Source: Paraburkholderia acidipaludis NBRC 101816 (lineage in GTDB: Bacteria; Pseudomonadota; Gammaproteobacteria; Burkholderiales; Burkholderiaceae). Taken from it: a DNA stretch of 64,000 nt. The translations under genes and the position numbers were made by a program. The notes below the pieces were generated by a model. The model was not told where the DNA came from. It saw only the letters and a program-made list of their open reading frames with translations, and ran no database searches. The DNA is taken from positions 1 through 64,000 of the forward strand of contig NZ_BAXZ01000010.1 of NCBI RefSeq assembly GCF_000684975.1. Direction: 5' to 3'. Shown in pieces: positions 44,367 through 53,273 of this stretch (its first letter is position 1; every line of letters starts with the position of its first letter).

Positions 44367-46646
44367 TCAGTGCAGTTGCTGGTAGATCTGCTCCGCGAGC
44401 GAGCGTGAAATGCCCTCGACGCTCGCGAGGTCCTCGACGCTCGCCGCCATCACCCCGCGCAATCCCCCGAAGCGCGCGAGCAGACGCTGGCGGCGCTTCG
44501 CGCCCACCCCCTCCAGCTCTTCGAGGCGCGAGGTCTGGCGCGTCTTGCCGCGCTTCGCCCGCATGCCCGTGATCGCGAAGCGGTGCGCCTCGTCGCGAAT
44601 CTGCGCGACGAGCATCAGGGCCGCGCTCTCCTTGCCGAGCTCGAGCGGCGAGCGGCCATCGGCGAACACCAGCGTCTCCAGACCCACCTTGCGCCCTTCG
44701 CCCTTGGCGACGCCCACCAGCATCGCCGGATCGAGCCCCAGCTCCGTGAACACCTGGCGCGCGACCTCCACCTGCCCCTTGCCGCCGTCGATCAGCACGA
44801 TATGCGGCAGCGTGCCGCCCGCCGCCGCGGGGTCGGCGCCCTCGGGGCCCGCCAGCGGAGCGGAAGCGCCGCCGGCTTGCTGCGCCGCCTCGTCTGCTTC
44901 GTTCTCCGCCGCCTGCGCAACCATCTTCTCGTAGCGGCGCGTGAGCACCTGGCGCATGGCGGCGTAGTCGTCGCCCGGCGTGATGCCGGTGATGTTGTAG
45001 CGGCGGTAGTCGCCCGACTGCATCTTGTGATGGTGATAGACCACGCACGATGCCTGGGTCGCCTCGCCCATCGTGTGGCTGATGTCGAAGCATTCGATGC
45101 GCAGATGCACGAGGTCGTCGAGCTCGAGCCCGAGCAGCTGCGCGAGCGAGCGCGTGCGCGCCTGCTGCGAGCCCTGCTCGGAGAGCAGCCGTGCCAGCGC
45201 GAGGCGCGCATTCTGCTCGGCCATCGCGAGCCAGGCGCGCTTCTGCCCCTGCGGCTGGCGCACGAGCGTCACCTTGTGGCCGGCCTGTTCGGTGAGCACC
45301 TCCACGAGCTCGCGATTCGCGAGCGGATGACTCACCACGAGCACCGGCGGCACGCGATTGCCGAAATAGTGCTGCGCGATGAACGCGTCGAGCACCTCGG
45401 ATTCGATACCTGTCGCGCGACGCTTGCGACCCGCGGCCGGTGCCGCTTCATCGACAGCCTCGTCGGCCGCTTCATCGCCGGCTTCATCGCCGGCTGCGTC
45501 GAGCTCGTCCGCGTCTTCGCCGGACTCTTGCGCATCGGCCTGCGCCTCGGGCGGCAGGTCCGCGGCAATGGCGAGCGGATCGGGCACGGCCCCGGCGGCG
45601 TCCATCTCGTCGGTCTCGCCCGCCGGCTCGCCGTTCGACGTGCCGGCTGCGAGCCCCGCGGCCGCTTCGAGCGCCCGGCGCGCCATGGCCGGCAGCGCGG
45701 TCAACGCCGAGGCCGCGAGCACGGCCTCGCCGTCCACTTCCTCCGCGACGCCGCCCTCCTCGTCCGTCAAGACGCGTTCGACGTGCGCCGGGAAGTACGC
45801 CTTGTCGCCCAGATGCCGGCCGCCGCGCACCATCGCGAGGTTCACGCAGACGCGCCCGCCCAGCGCCACCACGGCGAGGATATCGACGTCGCTCTCGCTG
45901 CCGGTCTCGATCGCCTGCTGGTGCAGCACGGTGGAAAGCGCGCTCATCTGGTTGCGCACGGACGCCGCCTGCTCGAATTTGAGCTCGGCGGCAAACGCGT
46001 GCATCTTCGTTTCGAGCTCCTTCATCACTTCGTTCTGCCGCCCGAGCAGGAACCGCGAGGCGTTGCTCACGTCGCGCGCGTAGTCCTCTTCGCCGATCGC
46101 GCCGACGCACGGCGCCGTGCAGCGCGCGATCTGATGCAGCAGGCAGGGCCGCGTGCGGTTGTTGAACACCGAATCCTCGCAGGTGCGCAACTGGAACACG
46201 CGCTGCAGGATCTGGATGCTCTCGCGCACCGCCGATGCGCTCGGAAACGGCCCGAAGTACTGGTTTTTGCGATCGACGGCCCCACGGTAATACGCCATGC
46301 GCGGGAACTTGTGCCCCGTCAGCTTGAGGAACGGATAGGACTTGTCGTCGCGAAAGAGGATGTTGTAGCGCGGGGTCAGCGCCTTGATGAGGTTGTTTTC
46401 GAGCAGCAGCGCCTCGGCCTCGGAGCGCGTCACCGTGGTTTCGATGCGCACGATGCGCGTGACCATCATCGCGATGCGCGGCGAAAGCAGTGTCCTCGTG
46501 AAATAGCTCGATACGCGCTTCTTCAGATCGCGCGCCTTGCCGACGTACAGCACCGCGCCCTGCGCGTCGTAGTAACGATAGACGCCAGGCAGGTGCGGCA
46601 GTTGCGAGAGCGCCTTCTTGGGGTCGAAAACGTCGGAATCGGTCAT
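44367..46646 (-). CDS. uvrC: UvrABC system endonuclease subunit UvrC
   Basis: A 759-residue nucleotide-excision-repair nuclease. The GIY-YIG domain is at 18-100 (PGVYRYYD, LYVGKARDLKKR), a cysteine cluster at 160-180, a UVR motif around 210-245 and the RNase H-like 5' nuclease domain from about 490, ending in two helix-hairpin-helix motifs. The usual length is about 610; the excess is an acidic Ala/Glu/Asp-rich insertion at residues 293-415 and a smaller Ala-rich one in the nuclease domain. The start aligns with E. coli UvrC. It is divergent from earP. Confidence 0.95.
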   Translation of the reverse strand: MTDSDVFDPKKALSQLPHLPGVYRYYDAQGAVLYVGKARDLKKRVSSYFTRTLLSPRIAMMVTRIVRIETTVTRSEAEALLLENNLIKALTPRYNILFRDDKSYPFLKLTGHKFPRMAYYRGAVDRKNQYFGPFPSASAVRESIQILQRVFQLRTCEDSVFNNRTRPCLLHQIARCTAPCVGAIGEEDYARDVSNASRFLLGRQNEVMKELETKMHAFAAELKFEQAASVRNQMSALSTVLHQQAIETGSESDVDILAVVALGGRVCVNLAMVRGGRHLGDKAYFPAHVERVLTDEEGGVAEEVDGEAVLAASALTALPAMARRALEAAAGLAAGTSNGEPAGETDEMDAAGAVPDPLAIAADLPPEAQADAQESGEDADELDAAGDEAGDEAADEAVDEAAPAAGRKRRATGIESEVLDAFIAQHYFGNRVPPVLVVSHPLANRELVEVLTEQAGHKVTLVRQPQGQKRAWLAMAEQNARLALARLLSEQGSQQARTRSLAQLLGLELDDLVHLRIECFDISHTMGEATQASCVVYHHHKMQSGDYRRYNITGITPGDDYAAMRQVLTRRYEKMVAQAAENEADEAAQQAGGASAPLAGPEGADPAAAGGTLPHIVLIDGGKGQVEVARQVFTELGLDPAMLVGVAKGEGRKVGLETLVFADGRSPLELGKESAALMLVAQIRDEAHRFAITGMRAKRGKTRQTSRLEELEGVGAKRRQRLLARFGGLRGVMAASVEDLASVEGISRSLAEQIYQQLH

Positions 46647-46777
46647 CCAGTAGTCGGGTAATTCGGCGGAAGGGCCAGTTGCCCGCCGCAACGCATCCAT
46701 GCCGGCCCCGCGCGGGCCCGGCACCGTCTTAGAATTGCAAGTTTAGATCATTCCGCGCCCGGCCGAACCCACCCGCC

Positions 46778-47965
46778 ATGACTGATGCCATGCTGTCCAC
46801 CGAAGCCGAATCCCCCTCCGCCGTCGCCTGCGACATCTTCTGCGCGGTGATCGACAACTTCGGCGACATCGGCGTCTGCTGGCGTCTTGCACGCCAGCTC
46901 GCCAGCGAGCACGGCTGGGAGGTGCGCGTGTTCGTGGACGACCTGCACGCGTTCGCGCGACTTTGCCCCGTGCTCGACATTGCCCGTGCGACGCAAACCG
47001 TCGAGGGCGTCGTCGTCGAGCACTGGCACGCGCCCGCGCATGCGGGCGAGACGCTGCAAATCGCCGATGTCGTGATCGAGGCGTTCGCATGCGAGTTGCC
47101 GCCCGTCTACGTCGCGGCCATGGCAGCGCGCGCGCGTACGCCGGTGTGGCTCAACCTCGAATACCTGAGCGCCGAGGACTGGGTGGCCGACTTCCATTTG
47201 CGGCCTTCGCCGCATCCGCGCTATCCGCTCATCAAGCACTTCTTCTTTCCGGGGCTCGGCCCGGGCACCGGCGGCGTGCTCAAGGAACGCGACCTCGACG
47301 CCGCTCGCCTCGCCTTCGAAAACTCGACCGAAGCGCGCACCGCCTGGTGGCGCGACACGGCCGGCGCACCACCGTCGGCGCCCGATGCGACCGTGATCTC
47401 GCTCTTCGCCTACGAGAATCCGGCCATCGACAGTCTGCTCGCCCAATGGCAAAGCCACGTCTCTCCCATCGTGCTGCTGGTCCCGCAGGGCCGCATCTCG
47501 GGTGCCGTGGCGCGCTTCTTCGGCCTGCCTGCGTTCGAGCCCGGCGAGCATGCGCGGCGCGGCGCATTGCAGGCGCACAGCCTCGCCTTCACGGAGCAGC
47601 GCGGCTACGACCCGCTGCTATGGGTGAGCGACCTCAACTTCGTGCGCGGCGAAGACTCGTTCGTGCGTGCGCAATGGGCGGCGAAGCCGTTCGTCTGGCA
47701 CATCTACCCGCAAGCCGACGACGCGCATCTTCCCAAACTCGACGCCGCCCTCGAGCACTATGCCCGACCGCTGCCCGCCGCGGCGCGCAGTGCGCTGGAG
47801 GCCTTCTGGCATGCGTGGAATGGCCGGGGCACACCTGACTGGCCCGCGTTCGCACGCCATTTGCCCGAATTTTCGGCGCGCGCCGCAAGCTGGGCAGCGG
47901 AACTCGCGCAACCCGGCGACCTCGCCGGAAATCTCGCCGAATTCGCAAAAAGTCAGTTAAAATAA
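46778..47965 (+). CDS. earP: EF-P arginine rhamnosyltransferase EarP
   Basis: A 395-residue GT-B glycosyltransferase that uses dTDP-rhamnose to modify Arg32 of EF-P. The N-terminal CDIFCAVIDNFGDIGVCWRL is diagnostic and contains the catalytic aspartates. The C-terminal donor domain has FTEQRGYDPLLWVSDLNFVR and FVWHIYPQ. efp follows after 173 bases, the genetic arrangement that identified this system. dTDP-rhamnose genes are not in the window. Confidence 0.95.
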   Translation: MTDAMLSTEAESPSAVACDIFCAVIDNFGDIGVCWRLARQLASEHGWEVRVFVDDLHAFARLCPVLDIARATQTVEGVVVEHWHAPAHAGETLQIADVVIEAFACELPPVYVAAMAARARTPVWLNLEYLSAEDWVADFHLRPSPHPRYPLIKHFFFPGLGPGTGGVLKERDLDAARLAFENSTEARTAWWRDTAGAPPSAPDATVISLFAYENPAIDSLLAQWQSHVSPIVLLVPQGRISGAVARFFGLPAFEPGEHARRGALQAHSLAFTEQRGYDPLLWVSDLNFVRGEDSFVRAQWAAKPFVWHIYPQADDAHLPKLDAALEHYARPLPAAARSALEAFWHAWNGRGTPDWPAFARHLPEFSARAASWAAELAQPGDLAGNLAEFAKSQLK

Positions 47966-48138
47966 GCGGTTATCCGACGGCAGCCGTCTCAAGCGATTCA
48001 CGACGGCCACTCCCCAAGTACCCCGCCGCAACCGCTCCCTTTTTCTGGAGCGTCCCGCGTCCGGAGTGTCCCGCGAACGCGCTTGCGACGTTTGCCGTCG
48101 AGCACACTGAAGCTATTTAATCTGGACAGGACTGTTTT

Positions 48139-48696
48139 ATGAAGATCGCACAGGAACTCCGCGTCGGCAACGTCGTGATGATCGGCAATGACGCCATGGT
48201 CGTGCAAAAGGCCGAGTACAACAAATCGGGCCGCAACGCCGCCGTCGTGAAGATGAAGTTCAAGAACCTGCTGACCGGCGCAGGCATGGAAACCGTGTAC
48301 AAGGCAGACGACAAGTTCGACGTCGTCGTGCTGGACCGCAAGGAAGTGAGCTACTCGTACTTCGCCGACCCGATGTACGTGTTCATGGACGCCGACTACA
48401 ACCAGTTCGAAGTCGAAGGCGACATGATGGGCGACGCGCTGCACTATCTCGAAGACGGCATGGCTTGCGAAGTCGTGTTCTACAACGAGAAGGCCATTTC
48501 GGTCGAACTGCCGACCACGCTCGTTCGCGAGATCGTCTACACGGAGCCGGCGGTCAAGGGCGACACGTCGTCGGGCAAGGTCATGAAGCAGGCCAAGCTG
48601 AACACCGGTTTCGAGCTCCAGGTGCCGCTCTTCTGCAACATCGGCGACAAGATCGAAATCGACACGCGCACGAACGAATACCGCAGCCGCGCGTAA
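48139..48696 (+). CDS. efp: Elongation factor P, arginine-32 type
   Basis: A 185-residue tRNA-shaped factor with three beta-barrel domains that relieves ribosome stalling at polyproline. The modification loop reads AEYNKSGRNAAVV with Arg at position 32 rather than Lys34, which predicts rhamnosylation by EarP encoded just upstream rather than lysylation by EpmA. No epmA or epmB is near. A terminator follows 99 bases after the stop. Confidence 0.97.
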   Translation: MKIAQELRVGNVVMIGNDAMVVQKAEYNKSGRNAAVVKMKFKNLLTGAGMETVYKADDKFDVVVLDRKEVSYSYFADPMYVFMDADYNQFEVEGDMMGDALHYLEDGMACEVVFYNEKAISVELPTTLVREIVYTEPAVKGDTSSGKVMKQAKLNTGFELQVPLFCNIGDKIEIDTRTNEYRSRA

Positions 48697-48795
48697 GCGC
48701 CGCCTCCGGTCATCCGCTTTTGGCCATATCCTGGCCATATTTACCGGCAGGCCGCGTTCATGCGCGGCGAATGGTTCCGGCAGAAAGCGTCCCTT

Positions 48796-48828
48796 AAGCG
48801 TCCTTTTGGGGCGCTTTTTCTTTTTTTC
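48796..48828 (+). terminator. Terminator of efp
   Basis: AAGCGTCC and GGGCGCTT form an 8-bp stem with one wobble, followed by a long T-rich run. Confidence 0.8.
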
Positions 48829-48986
48829 CCAAGCGTGTATGTTTGTGAATGCCACGGGAAGTCTTTACCGGCTTGCGCCGCGCACGAGAATCGTGCGGCG
48901 CGCGCCGGGAATGGACCACCCGCGGCATGGTTTCTGCTGTGCCGGGATCAGCCCTCGCGGGACGTGAACCCAACCAGGAGAGACCC

Positions 48987-49190
48987 ATGAATAACGACAT
49001 CGCAGAAGGCAAGTGGAAACAGCTGATCGGCAAGGCCAAGGCCGCCTGGGGCGAGCTGACGGACGACGAGCTGATCAAGGCCGAAGGACGTGTCGACCGG
49101 CTTGCCGGTCTGATCCAGGAGCGTTACGGCAAGACCCGTGACGAAGCCGAGCAGGAAGTGCGGCGCTGGATCGAGGCGCATCGTAACTGA
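48987..49190 (+). CDS. CsbD-family stress protein
   Basis: A 67-residue hydrophilic helical protein. NNDIAEGKWKQLIGKAKAAW and the Glu/Lys/Arg-rich remainder fit the CsbD family, often induced by stationary phase or stress; molecular role unknown. AGGAG is 6 bases before the ATG. The frame is open upstream but not supported. Confidence 0.85.
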   Translation: MNNDIAEGKWKQLIGKAKAAWGELTDDELIKAEGRVDRLAGLIQERYGKTRDEAEQEVRRWIEAHRN

Positions 49191-49263
49191 CGCGCCCTGG
49201 CATGGCTGGTACGGGCCGTCTCCCTGCCGGAAGCATTTGGGGGTAGTACGGTCGCGTGACGCG

Positions 49264-49292
49264 GCCTCCCGCCCGGCCTTGCCGGGGGAGGC
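49264..49292 (+). other. Hairpin after csbD
   Basis: GCCTCCC and GGGAGGC, with an inner CCGGC/GCCGG stem, form a very stable hairpin 73 bases past the csbD stop. No U run is present; it may be an mRNA 3' stabiliser. Confidence 0.4.
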
Positions 49293-49471
49293 GCCGCGCG
49301 CCGTCGCCATTCTGGAGGACCGGATCTGAAACGTCTGCACCGAATTTGCCCGCCGAATCCTGACGTGCCGCGCCCTGCACGGCGCGCCGCTGCGCATCCG
49401 GACTGCGCGGCGGGCAATTGCGCCTGATTGCCCCTGATTCCGCCTCCCATTATCCGTAACGCCGCCTCGCC

Positions 49472-50851
49472 ATGCCACACGCCCTGATTGTCGAAGACGA
49501 TCCCAACAGCCTGTCCGGCCTGTCCGCGATCGTGGCCGCCGACGGCTTCTCCGTCGATACCGCGGCCACGCTCGCCGAAGCCCGGGCCGCGCTCGCGCGC
49601 TTCATCCCCGACGTCGTACTCGTCGATCTGAATCTCCCCGACGGCAGCGGGCTCGAACTGCTCCCTCATCTGCCCGCGCAGCCCAGCGGCGCCCTGCCCG
49701 TCATCGTCATGACCGGCAACGCCACGGTCGAAAGCGCAATCGAGGGCCTGCGCCACGGCATCTGGGACTATCTGCTCAAGCCGGTCAACATTCCGCGCCT
49801 GCGCAGCCTGCTCGCACGCATTCCACGCCCTTACGAGCTCACCGAGGAAGTCCGGGTGCTGCGCTCGCTGCTGCGTCAGATCGGCCGCTTCGGGCCCATG
49901 CTCGGGCGCAGCAGCGCGATCCAGCGCGTCTACGACATGCTGGAGCAGCTCGCGCCCACCGAAGCCGCGATCCTGATCCAGGGCGAAGCCGGCACCGGCA
50001 AGGAAGTCACCGCGCGCACGCTGCACCAGCTGAGCCGGCGCCGCAAGGCGCCATTCGTGGTGTACGACGCCCGTGCCGTCAGCGCGGAGGCCGCGAACGG
50101 CCGGCCGCTCGCGAGCCTGCTGTTCGGCCACGAGCGCGGCGCCTTCGATGGTGCGGAACAGCGCGAGCCGGGACTCGTCAGCGAGGCGAGCGGCGGCACG
50201 CTCTTCATCGACGAGCTCATCGACCTGCCGCGCGATCAACAAACCGCGCTGCTGCGCGCACTCGATTCCCAGACCTTCATGCGCGTGGGCGGCAGCAACG
50301 AGGTCGGCACGGACTTCCGCCTGATCGCGGCCACGCGCGCCGTGCCGCGCGACGCCGTTGCGCAGGGCTTGCTGAACGAGGAGCTGTGGCTGCGCCTCGA
50401 CGCCGCCGCGCTCGTGCTGCCGCCGCTGCGCGAACGCGAGGAAGACGCGGCGCTGCTTGCCGCGGCCTGCGTCGACGAACTCAATCAGGAAGCCCACGCC
50501 CGCGGCGGCGCGACGACCCGGTTGATCGCGCCGGCGTTCATCCGCGAGTGCCTGGCCTACGACTGGCCCGGCAACGTGCGCGAACTGCAGGAGCGCGTGC
50601 GGCTCGCCTGGGAAGCTTCCGGCGACGTGCTGGAAACCCTGCAGGCCGAAGAAAGCAGTGGCGCGCGCCCGCGCGACGTCAACGGCGGCCGTGTCCAGGT
50701 GACGGTGGGCACACCGCTCGCCGACGTCGAGGAAATGCTGATCCGCGCGACGCTCGACGCGGTGGGCGGCACACGGCATCGCGCGGCGTCGCTGCTCGGC
50801 ATCAGCCCGAAGACGCTCTACAACAAGCTCCAGCGGATGCGCCTGAACTGA
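49472..50851 (+). CDS. NtrC-type response regulator with degenerate sigma54-contact loop
   Basis: A 459-residue protein with receiver (1-120), AAA+ (140-370) and Fis-type HTH (435-459) domains. The receiver has the acidic pair at 8-10, Asp52 and Lys103. The AAA+ domain has Walker A GEAGTGKE (171-178), Walker B TLFIDE and WPGNVREL. The sigma54-contact loop, normally GAFTGA, reads GAFDGA (223-228), and one of the two arginine-finger positions (F-R-E-D-L) reads LNEEL with Asn302, while the second (R308) is kept. It may thus not activate sigma54 in the standard way. No partner kinase is in the window. The HTH reads AASLLGISPKTLYNKLQRM. Confidence 0.85.
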   Translation: MPHALIVEDDPNSLSGLSAIVAADGFSVDTAATLAEARAALARFIPDVVLVDLNLPDGSGLELLPHLPAQPSGALPVIVMTGNATVESAIEGLRHGIWDYLLKPVNIPRLRSLLARIPRPYELTEEVRVLRSLLRQIGRFGPMLGRSSAIQRVYDMLEQLAPTEAAILIQGEAGTGKEVTARTLHQLSRRRKAPFVVYDARAVSAEAANGRPLASLLFGHERGAFDGAEQREPGLVSEASGGTLFIDELIDLPRDQQTALLRALDSQTFMRVGGSNEVGTDFRLIAATRAVPRDAVAQGLLNEELWLRLDAAALVLPPLREREEDAALLAAACVDELNQEAHARGGATTRLIAPAFIRECLAYDWPGNVRELQERVRLAWEASGDVLETLQAEESSGARPRDVNGGRVQVTVGTPLADVEEMLIRATLDAVGGTRHRAASLLGISPKTLYNKLQRMRLN

Positions 50852-50873
50852 ACGTAGAGGCTCTGTCGCTGGC

Positions 50874-50911
50874 GCAAAAAAACAAATGGCCGCCCCTAGG
50901 GGCGGCCATTT
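50874..50911 (-). terminator. Terminator of nagZ
   Basis: A perfect 28-bp palindrome of AAATGGCCGCCCCT and its complement. On the minus strand it is followed by TTTGTTTTTTT, so it mainly serves nagZ, with possible use by the convergent regulator. Confidence 0.85.
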
Positions 50912-50928
50912 ACGTTCATGCGCCGCGC

Positions 50929-51972
50929 TTACGGCAGCACGCTGCGCAACAACGTCTGGGCCGACAGATACGCGGGCTCCGCGATGAGCCGGTCCCAGCG
51001 CAGCGCCTTGCCGCGCGGACGCAGCCGCCGGATGCGCCTCGCCGACTCGAGGCGCATGGCGCGCGCCGGCTCCACGACGCGCAGCGAATCCAGCACCTTC
51101 TCCGCCTCGTCGGGCTGGTTGCAGATCAGCACCATGTCGCAGCCCGCTTCGAGCGCGGCGCGCGCGCCCTCAGTCAGCGTGCCGCCCTGGCGCGCGGCCT
51201 CCATCGAAAGATCGTCGCTGAAGATCGCGCCCGTGAAGCGCAGCTTGCCGCGCAGGATCTCCTGCACCCAGATGCGCGAGAACCCGGCCGGCTTCGAATC
51301 GACTTTCGGATAGATCACGTGCCCCGGCATCGCGGCCGCGAGCGAAAGGCCGAGCCAGTCGTAGGGCATCGCGTCCTCGCCGAGGATTGCCTCGAGCGGC
51401 CGGTCGTCGACCGGCACCGCCACGTGCGAGTCGGCCTGGGCCCAGCCGTGACCCGGGAAATGCTTGCCGCAGTTCGCCATGCCCGCCAGCGCGAGACCGT
51501 GGTTCAGGCTCTTCGCGAGCAGCGTGACGACACGCGGATCGCGATGGAACGCGCGGTCGCCCACCACCTGCGACTGGCCATAACCGAGATCGAGCACGGG
51601 CGTAAACGAGAGGTCGATACCGCACGCGAGCAACTCGCTCGCGAGGATGTAGCCCACGGCCGTCGCGAGCTTCGTCGCAAGCAGCACGTCCTTGTCCCAC
51701 AGTTCGCCAAGACGCCCCATGGCGGGCAGCACCGTGAAGCCGTCGGTGCGAAAGCGCTGCACGCGGCCGCCTTCGTGATCGACGGCGATCAGCAGGTCGT
51801 CGCGCACGGCGTGAATCGCGTCCGTCAGCGCGACGAGCTGCGCGCGGTTCTCGTAGTGGCGCGCGAACAGGATCACGCCGCCGGTCATGGGGTGAGCTAA
51901 GCGGCGCACGTCGTCGTCGGTCAGCGTCTTGCCGACCACGTCGAGCATCACCGGTCCGGGGAGTTTCTTCAT
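50929..51972 (-). CDS. nagZ: Beta-N-acetylhexosaminidase NagZ
   Basis: A 347-residue GH3 enzyme that removes GlcNAc from anhydromuropeptides in the cytoplasm during cell-wall recycling; its product feeds AmpR-type signalling in some species. Motifs: AVDHEGGRVQRFR, ANCGKHFPGHGWAQADSHV (flexible loop with the catalytic His-Asp dyad) and GAIFSDDLSMEA with the nucleophilic Asp. The ATG was chosen because the enzyme begins MKKLPGPVMLDV; the frame continues far upstream through acpS by chance. There is no strong Shine-Dalgarno. Confidence 0.95.
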   Translation of the reverse strand: MKKLPGPVMLDVVGKTLTDDDVRRLAHPMTGGVILFARHYENRAQLVALTDAIHAVRDDLLIAVDHEGGRVQRFRTDGFTVLPAMGRLGELWDKDVLLATKLATAVGYILASELLACGIDLSFTPVLDLGYGQSQVVGDRAFHRDPRVVTLLAKSLNHGLALAGMANCGKHFPGHGWAQADSHVAVPVDDRPLEAILGEDAMPYDWLGLSLAAAMPGHVIYPKVDSKPAGFSRIWVQEILRGKLRFTGAIFSDDLSMEAARQGGTLTEGARAALEAGCDMVLICNQPDEAEKVLDSLRVVEPARAMRLESARRIRRLRPRGKALRWDRLIAEPAYLSAQTLLRSVLP

Positions 51973-52034
51973 TGAGTCTTCTTGCGTAGAAGCTGCGCGA
52001 CGGCGGCCGCGCAGCGGGGAATTCGGCGGACCTG

Positions 52035-52442
52035 TCAGTCCGCGGATTTGCTGATTTCTGCGATGACGAACGACACCGCGTAATCGTGTTCGTCGCTGAT
52101 CGTCACTCGCATCGTGATGCCGCGCTCGTCGAGCCACTGCGCGAGCGGCCCGGAGGCGACGATCATCGGCTTGCCACCGGGCTCGTTGAGGGTCTGCACC
52201 GAGCGCCAGGTCATGGGCATGTGCATGCCGAGGCCGATCGCCTTCGAAGCCGCTTCCTTGGCCGAAAATCGCGTGGCCAGATAGGCGAGCCCGCGCACGG
52301 CCGAACGTGCCTTGCGCGCCTCGTAGACGGCCAGCTCTTGCGGGCCGAGCACGCGCGCGGCAAAGCGCCCCTCGGTGCGCTCCATGACCGCCGCGACGCG
52401 GCTGACCTGAATGATGTCGGTACCGATGCCGTAGATCGCCAT
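52035..52442 (-). CDS. acpS: Holo-ACP synthase AcpS
   Basis: A 135-residue enzyme transferring 4'-phosphopantetheine to acyl carrier protein. Motifs: YGIGTDIIQVSR at the start and RFSAKEAASKAIG with the metal-binding acid. GAGGAG lies 4 bases before the ATG at 52442; an ATG 9 codons upstream is less likely. It is between pdxJ and nagZ. Confidence 0.95.
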   Translation of the reverse strand: MAIYGIGTDIIQVSRVAAVMERTEGRFAARVLGPQELAVYEARKARSAVRGLAYLATRFSAKEAASKAIGLGMHMPMTWRSVQTLNEPGGKPMIVASGPLAQWLDERGITMRVTISDEHDYAVSFVIAEISKSAD

Positions 52443-52508
52443 GAGCTCCTCGTCGAAGTGCGGCGGCACGCCGTGGCGTCGCCGGTGTGGCCTGACCGTC
52501 GCGCCGGA

Positions 52509-53273
52509 TTACGCGCGCGCGCCGAGGCGCGCCGCGACCATGATCGCCTTCATCTCGCGAACGGCGTTCTCCCAACCGACGAAGACGGCGTGCGCCACGA
52601 TCGCGTGACCGATGTTCAGCTCGTCGATGCCGTCGATGGCGGCAATCTGCTGCACGTTCGTGTAATGCAGGCCGTGGCCCGCATTGACCTTGAGGCCAAG
52701 ACCGATGCCGCAGTTCACGCCCACCACCACGCGCTCGTACTCGCGCTCCTGCTCGCCGGCGTCGTGGGCCTCGGCATAACGCCCGGTATGCAGCTCGATC
52801 ACGGGCGCGCCGGTCTCGTGCGCCGCGCGAATCTGCGTCTCGTCCGGGTCGATGAAGAGCGACACACGGATGCCCGCGTCCGCGAGCTGCCGGCACGCGC
52901 CGCTCACGGCGTCGAAGTGCCCGGCGACGTCGAGGCCGCCCTCGGTCGTCAGCTCCTGGCGCTTTTCGGGCACGAGGCAGACGTCTTGCGGCTTGATGTC
53001 GCACGCGATGTCGAGCATCTCGGCCGTCACGGCGCATTCGAGGTTCATGCGCGTTTTCAGCAGCGGGCGCAGCGCGCGCACGTCGGCGTCGACGATATGG
53101 CGGCGGTCTTCGCGCAGATGCAGCGTGATGACGTCGGCGCCCGCCTCTTCGGCGAGCAGCGCCGCGCGGATCGGATCGGGATAGGCGGTGCCGCGCACGT
53201 TGCGCAGCGTCGCGACGTGGTCGATGTTCACACCGAGATCGATCACGTTGGGAGAGGTGAGAAAGAAGCTCAT
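52509..53273 (-). CDS. pdxJ: Pyridoxine 5'-phosphate synthase PdxJ
   Basis: A 254-residue TIM-barrel enzyme condensing deoxyxylulose-5-phosphate with aminoacetone phosphate in vitamin B6 synthesis. Motifs: LGVNIDHVATLRNVRGT, DVITLHLREDRRHI and HAIVAHAVFVGW. The ATG overlaps the recO stop by 3 bases (ATGA), implying coupling. The recO-pdxJ-acpS order is conserved. Confidence 0.96.
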   Translation of the reverse strand: MSFFLTSPNVIDLGVNIDHVATLRNVRGTAYPDPIRAALLAEEAGADVITLHLREDRRHIVDADVRALRPLLKTRMNLECAVTAEMLDIACDIKPQDVCLVPEKRQELTTEGGLDVAGHFDAVSGACRQLADAGIRVSLFIDPDETQIRAAHETGAPVIELHTGRYAEAHDAGEQEREYERVVVGVNCGIGLGLKVNAGHGLHYTNVQQIAAIDGIDELNIGHAIVAHAVFVGWENAVREMKAIMVAARLGARA

